NCBI GenBank assembly: GCA_002110485.1
Contig: MOWL01000104.1
Span: 1 to 10,045, forward strand
Length of the DNA stretch: 10,045 nt
Reading direction: 5' to 3'
DNA from: Emergomyces orientalis
Taxonomy: Eukaryota > Ascomycota > Eurotiomycetes > Onygenales > Ajellomycetaceae
Position numbers and translations under genes: made by a program. Below the pieces are notes generated by a model that ran no database searches, had not been told where the DNA came from, and was given only the letters and a program-made list of their open reading frames with translations. Position 1 is the stretch's first letter, and the number at the start of each line of letters is the position of its first letter. Positions 8,432 to 10,045 of this stretch are shown piece after piece.

Positions 8432-10045
8432 CTCGAAACTCCGGAAGCAACTCGGAACCACTATGCTGAATCTCGATGTTTTATCCGTCTACCGCTAGAG
8501 GTGATTTTGATGATCATTGAACACATTGCAATCACAATTCTTTTTGCCTTTTCAATTGCCTTCTCTGGAGTTCCTAATTATTTACCACCAAGATTCTAGA
8601 GATCCAGATTCAGCTGCGGAATGGAATTTGGCCACCTTTTCGGTTTTTGAGCAGTTTTGGGATACCCCTGATATCCATTGTTATACATTCATCTAAATAT
8701 CTAATTCATCTGACCGCGAACCCCGCCATCGTAACCGCCGTCAGATTCTTCCCGTTGTCGATCACATGGTTATATTGCAAGTATGCGGACAAGCCTATTA
8801 AAGCGATAAAACAGGACAGTATCCAGCCAATCCTACCTCAGCCGGATGGGTTCTCAGCTCACCAACGCAAAGCTGACTCTGCCACCTTCTTGGGAGATAA
8901 AATTGCTTCCTATATTAAGCATTCAGATTGGCAACCGACAATATATAGGCGGTATTCGCATAAATGATAGCACAAGTGAACCCGGATATTACTATGAGGA
9001 TTCTATTGAGAGATTCCAAAGTGATTCTGCTTCAGATAGTTTTGTTAAAGAGATCCCCCATATATGGAACGCCTTGGATCGCGTGAGCTATCTCTCGTCA
9101 CCAACCATGGATGCAAATATGGGTGAATTTTAAGCCAAATTCACATGGCCAGTTGTCACGCATTATTATACTGCTTGGAAAATATCTTATCGGTCATTTT
9201 GATGTTAGGTGACATCCTTAACTTTTCGGTTTTAACCTCTCTTAATTCATTTGCCTAACACTAATGCCTTACGTGCATACGCGACTAAATTTACTGCCTT
9301 TGGGGTTGATGAACATTTCCCGATGCCTCAAGAGAGTCGGAGTAGCCTGATTTGGCGGGTGGCTCTGCCTCCGGCGGACACGACAGTCGACTTAGTTCAG
9401 CAGATGTACGACGAGATAAGAAGGCCTTGCCATATCCCTTGGCGCATCAGATACAGCCCTGTATAATATCACATTTTCAAAAAGAAGGAGTCACTTCTTG
9501 GAGGGACGGGATAGGTTGGTAAACTTCACAGAAATATCCGTGGCCTCGAATTTACCTACCAGGGAGAGGAAGATCCGCATCGCCTACAAACAGTGCCATA
9601 TGGGAAGTGACAGGGAGTAGATATCCATTTCCCCATTGGTGGTCCGGGAGCAGAATACATACCTGGCTTTCACATTTCTACAATGGAATCGACTATCGTT
9701 GCCCCCAAATTATCGGTGTGTTTTTTCCATCTTTCCTTGCTCATGAAAACTCTTTCCTCTCCGGGATCCAAAACTGGCTAAGATGAAGCTGTCCACTAAT
9801 CGAAACCGGGCTCGTTGGTTTTGTTACGAAAGATTTTTCACAAATCCCAAATACTTTTTGCTGGAGGCGCACCATACACCAGGTCCAGACGATGATATCG
9901 CCGGGCTTATGTGGGCATCCGGCGGTATTGGTGAGAGTCTGGACTACTTCTGGAATTCCAGTATCCTGTGTCGATCCGTCGCATGCCAATAAGCTTCACA
10001 GCCCTCATTTATTGTAAACCTCCAACACCAATACTACCATGAAAC
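8432..10045 (+). pseudogene. Decayed F-box-type gene with jacalin-like/F-box-associated C-terminal motifs
   Basis: An open stretch from 8432 contains the F-box start LPLEVILMIIEH (about 8519-8554); the family uses this motif to bind Skp1 in SCF ubiquitin ligases. The reading then moves to frame 3 near 8597 (RDPDSAAEWNLATFSVFEQF, stops TAA at 8694 and 8799) and back to frame 2 near 8866 (LPPSWEIKLLPILSIQIGNR, then QYIGGIRI). Frame 2 continues to 9715 through TAA 9131, TAA 9233, TAA 9464, TAG 9512 and TGA 9608. On the way it shows SSLIWRVALPP (about 9331), IRGLEFTYQGEE (about 9537) and HFPIGGPGAEYIPGFHISTM (9626-9685). After a probable intron, frame 3 reads STNRNRARWF and DDDIAGLMWASGGIGESLDY (to about 9945), and a one-base shift then gives GIPVSC. 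The motif order (EYI near the middle, TN, I-x-G, L-D-x-x-G-I at the end) fits jacalin-type beta-prism or related fungal F-box-associated domains; this assignment is inference. The number of stops and shifts argues for a dead gene. The 5' end is unclear and the 3' end may leave the window. Confidence 0.58.
9716..9782 (+). other. Probable intron remnant in the F-box-type pseudogene (67 nt)
   Basis: GTGTGT at 9716 follows a complete frame-2 codon. A CTCAT branch-like site (about 9740) and an AG at 9781-9782 follow. Removal is phase 0 and connects frame 2 (ending STIVAPKLS) to frame 3 (starting MKLSTNRNR). Without it the jacalin-like motifs on either side are interrupted by unrelated sequence. 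The AAG acceptor is less usual than YAG. Confidence 0.4.

Noticed and set aside
8211..8450. 79-codon minus frame with protein-like composition
   Set aside because: No known motif, and it overlaps a similarly protein-like + frame; kept only as a doubt about strand in the 7615-8341 entry.
8647..8967. 106-codon + frame 1 over the F-box-type relic
   Set aside because: It overlaps frame 3, which carries the better hydrophilic continuation (AAEWNLATFSVFEQF), and its own end runs antagonistically to the frame-2 motif LPPSWEIKLL.
9741..9989. 82-codon minus frame at the window end
   Set aside because: Shadow of the + strand segment carrying the TNRNRARWF and DDDIAGL motifs.

Overview
The window looks like nuclear DNA of a filamentous ascomycete fungus (Pezizomycotina). 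The reasons are a short spliceosomal intron with GTAAGT donor, GCTAAC branch site and CAG acceptor inside a fungal-type sugar-transporter-family gene, a low-complexity Pro/Thr surface-protein-type gene, long AT-rich intergenic stretches, and the wreck of a fungal F-box-type gene. No prokaryotic gene organisation, rRNA, tRNA or CRISPR array is visible. The taxon below this level cannot be fixed from the sequence alone.

Layout. (1) Positions 1-2838 are an almost uninterrupted array of short proline-rich units (PPPAET, PAET, PPPPPEGT, PPPAEGT, PPPAES) on the + strand. The array carries larger tandem duplications on top (541/558, 252 and 183/201 bp). It runs in one open + frame from 547 to the stop at 3127-3129, ending in a 96-residue Thr/Ser-rich unique tail. 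The first ~600 bases hold at least five frame-changing indels. The 5' end of the gene lies outside the window. (2) 3130-4282 is intergenic and AT-rich with a strong G-tract at 4213-4238; just after the stop, the same frame stays Thr-rich up to 3357. (3) 5873-4283 (minus strand) is a complete two-exon gene for a 492-residue 12-TM sugar-transporter-family (MFS) protein of the yeast Vps73/YBR241C type. This is the only clearly intact gene. (4) 5874-7614 is its upstream region and a long gene-poor stretch. (5) 7615-8341 holds several short open stretches with protein-like composition but broken frames, possibly a decayed gene. (6) 8432 to the window end (+ strand) is a decayed gene beginning with an F-box-like motif and ending with motifs that resemble jacalin-type/fungal F-box-associated beta domains. 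It has several in-frame stops and frame changes but one plausible intact intron.

The proline-rich gene and the transporter are convergent; the transporter and the F-box relic point away from each other. Nothing indicates that these genes form a pathway or cluster. I found no convincing new biological system. The most unusual items are the hierarchical proline-rich repeat with its fully open antisense frame and the F-box-type pseudogene.
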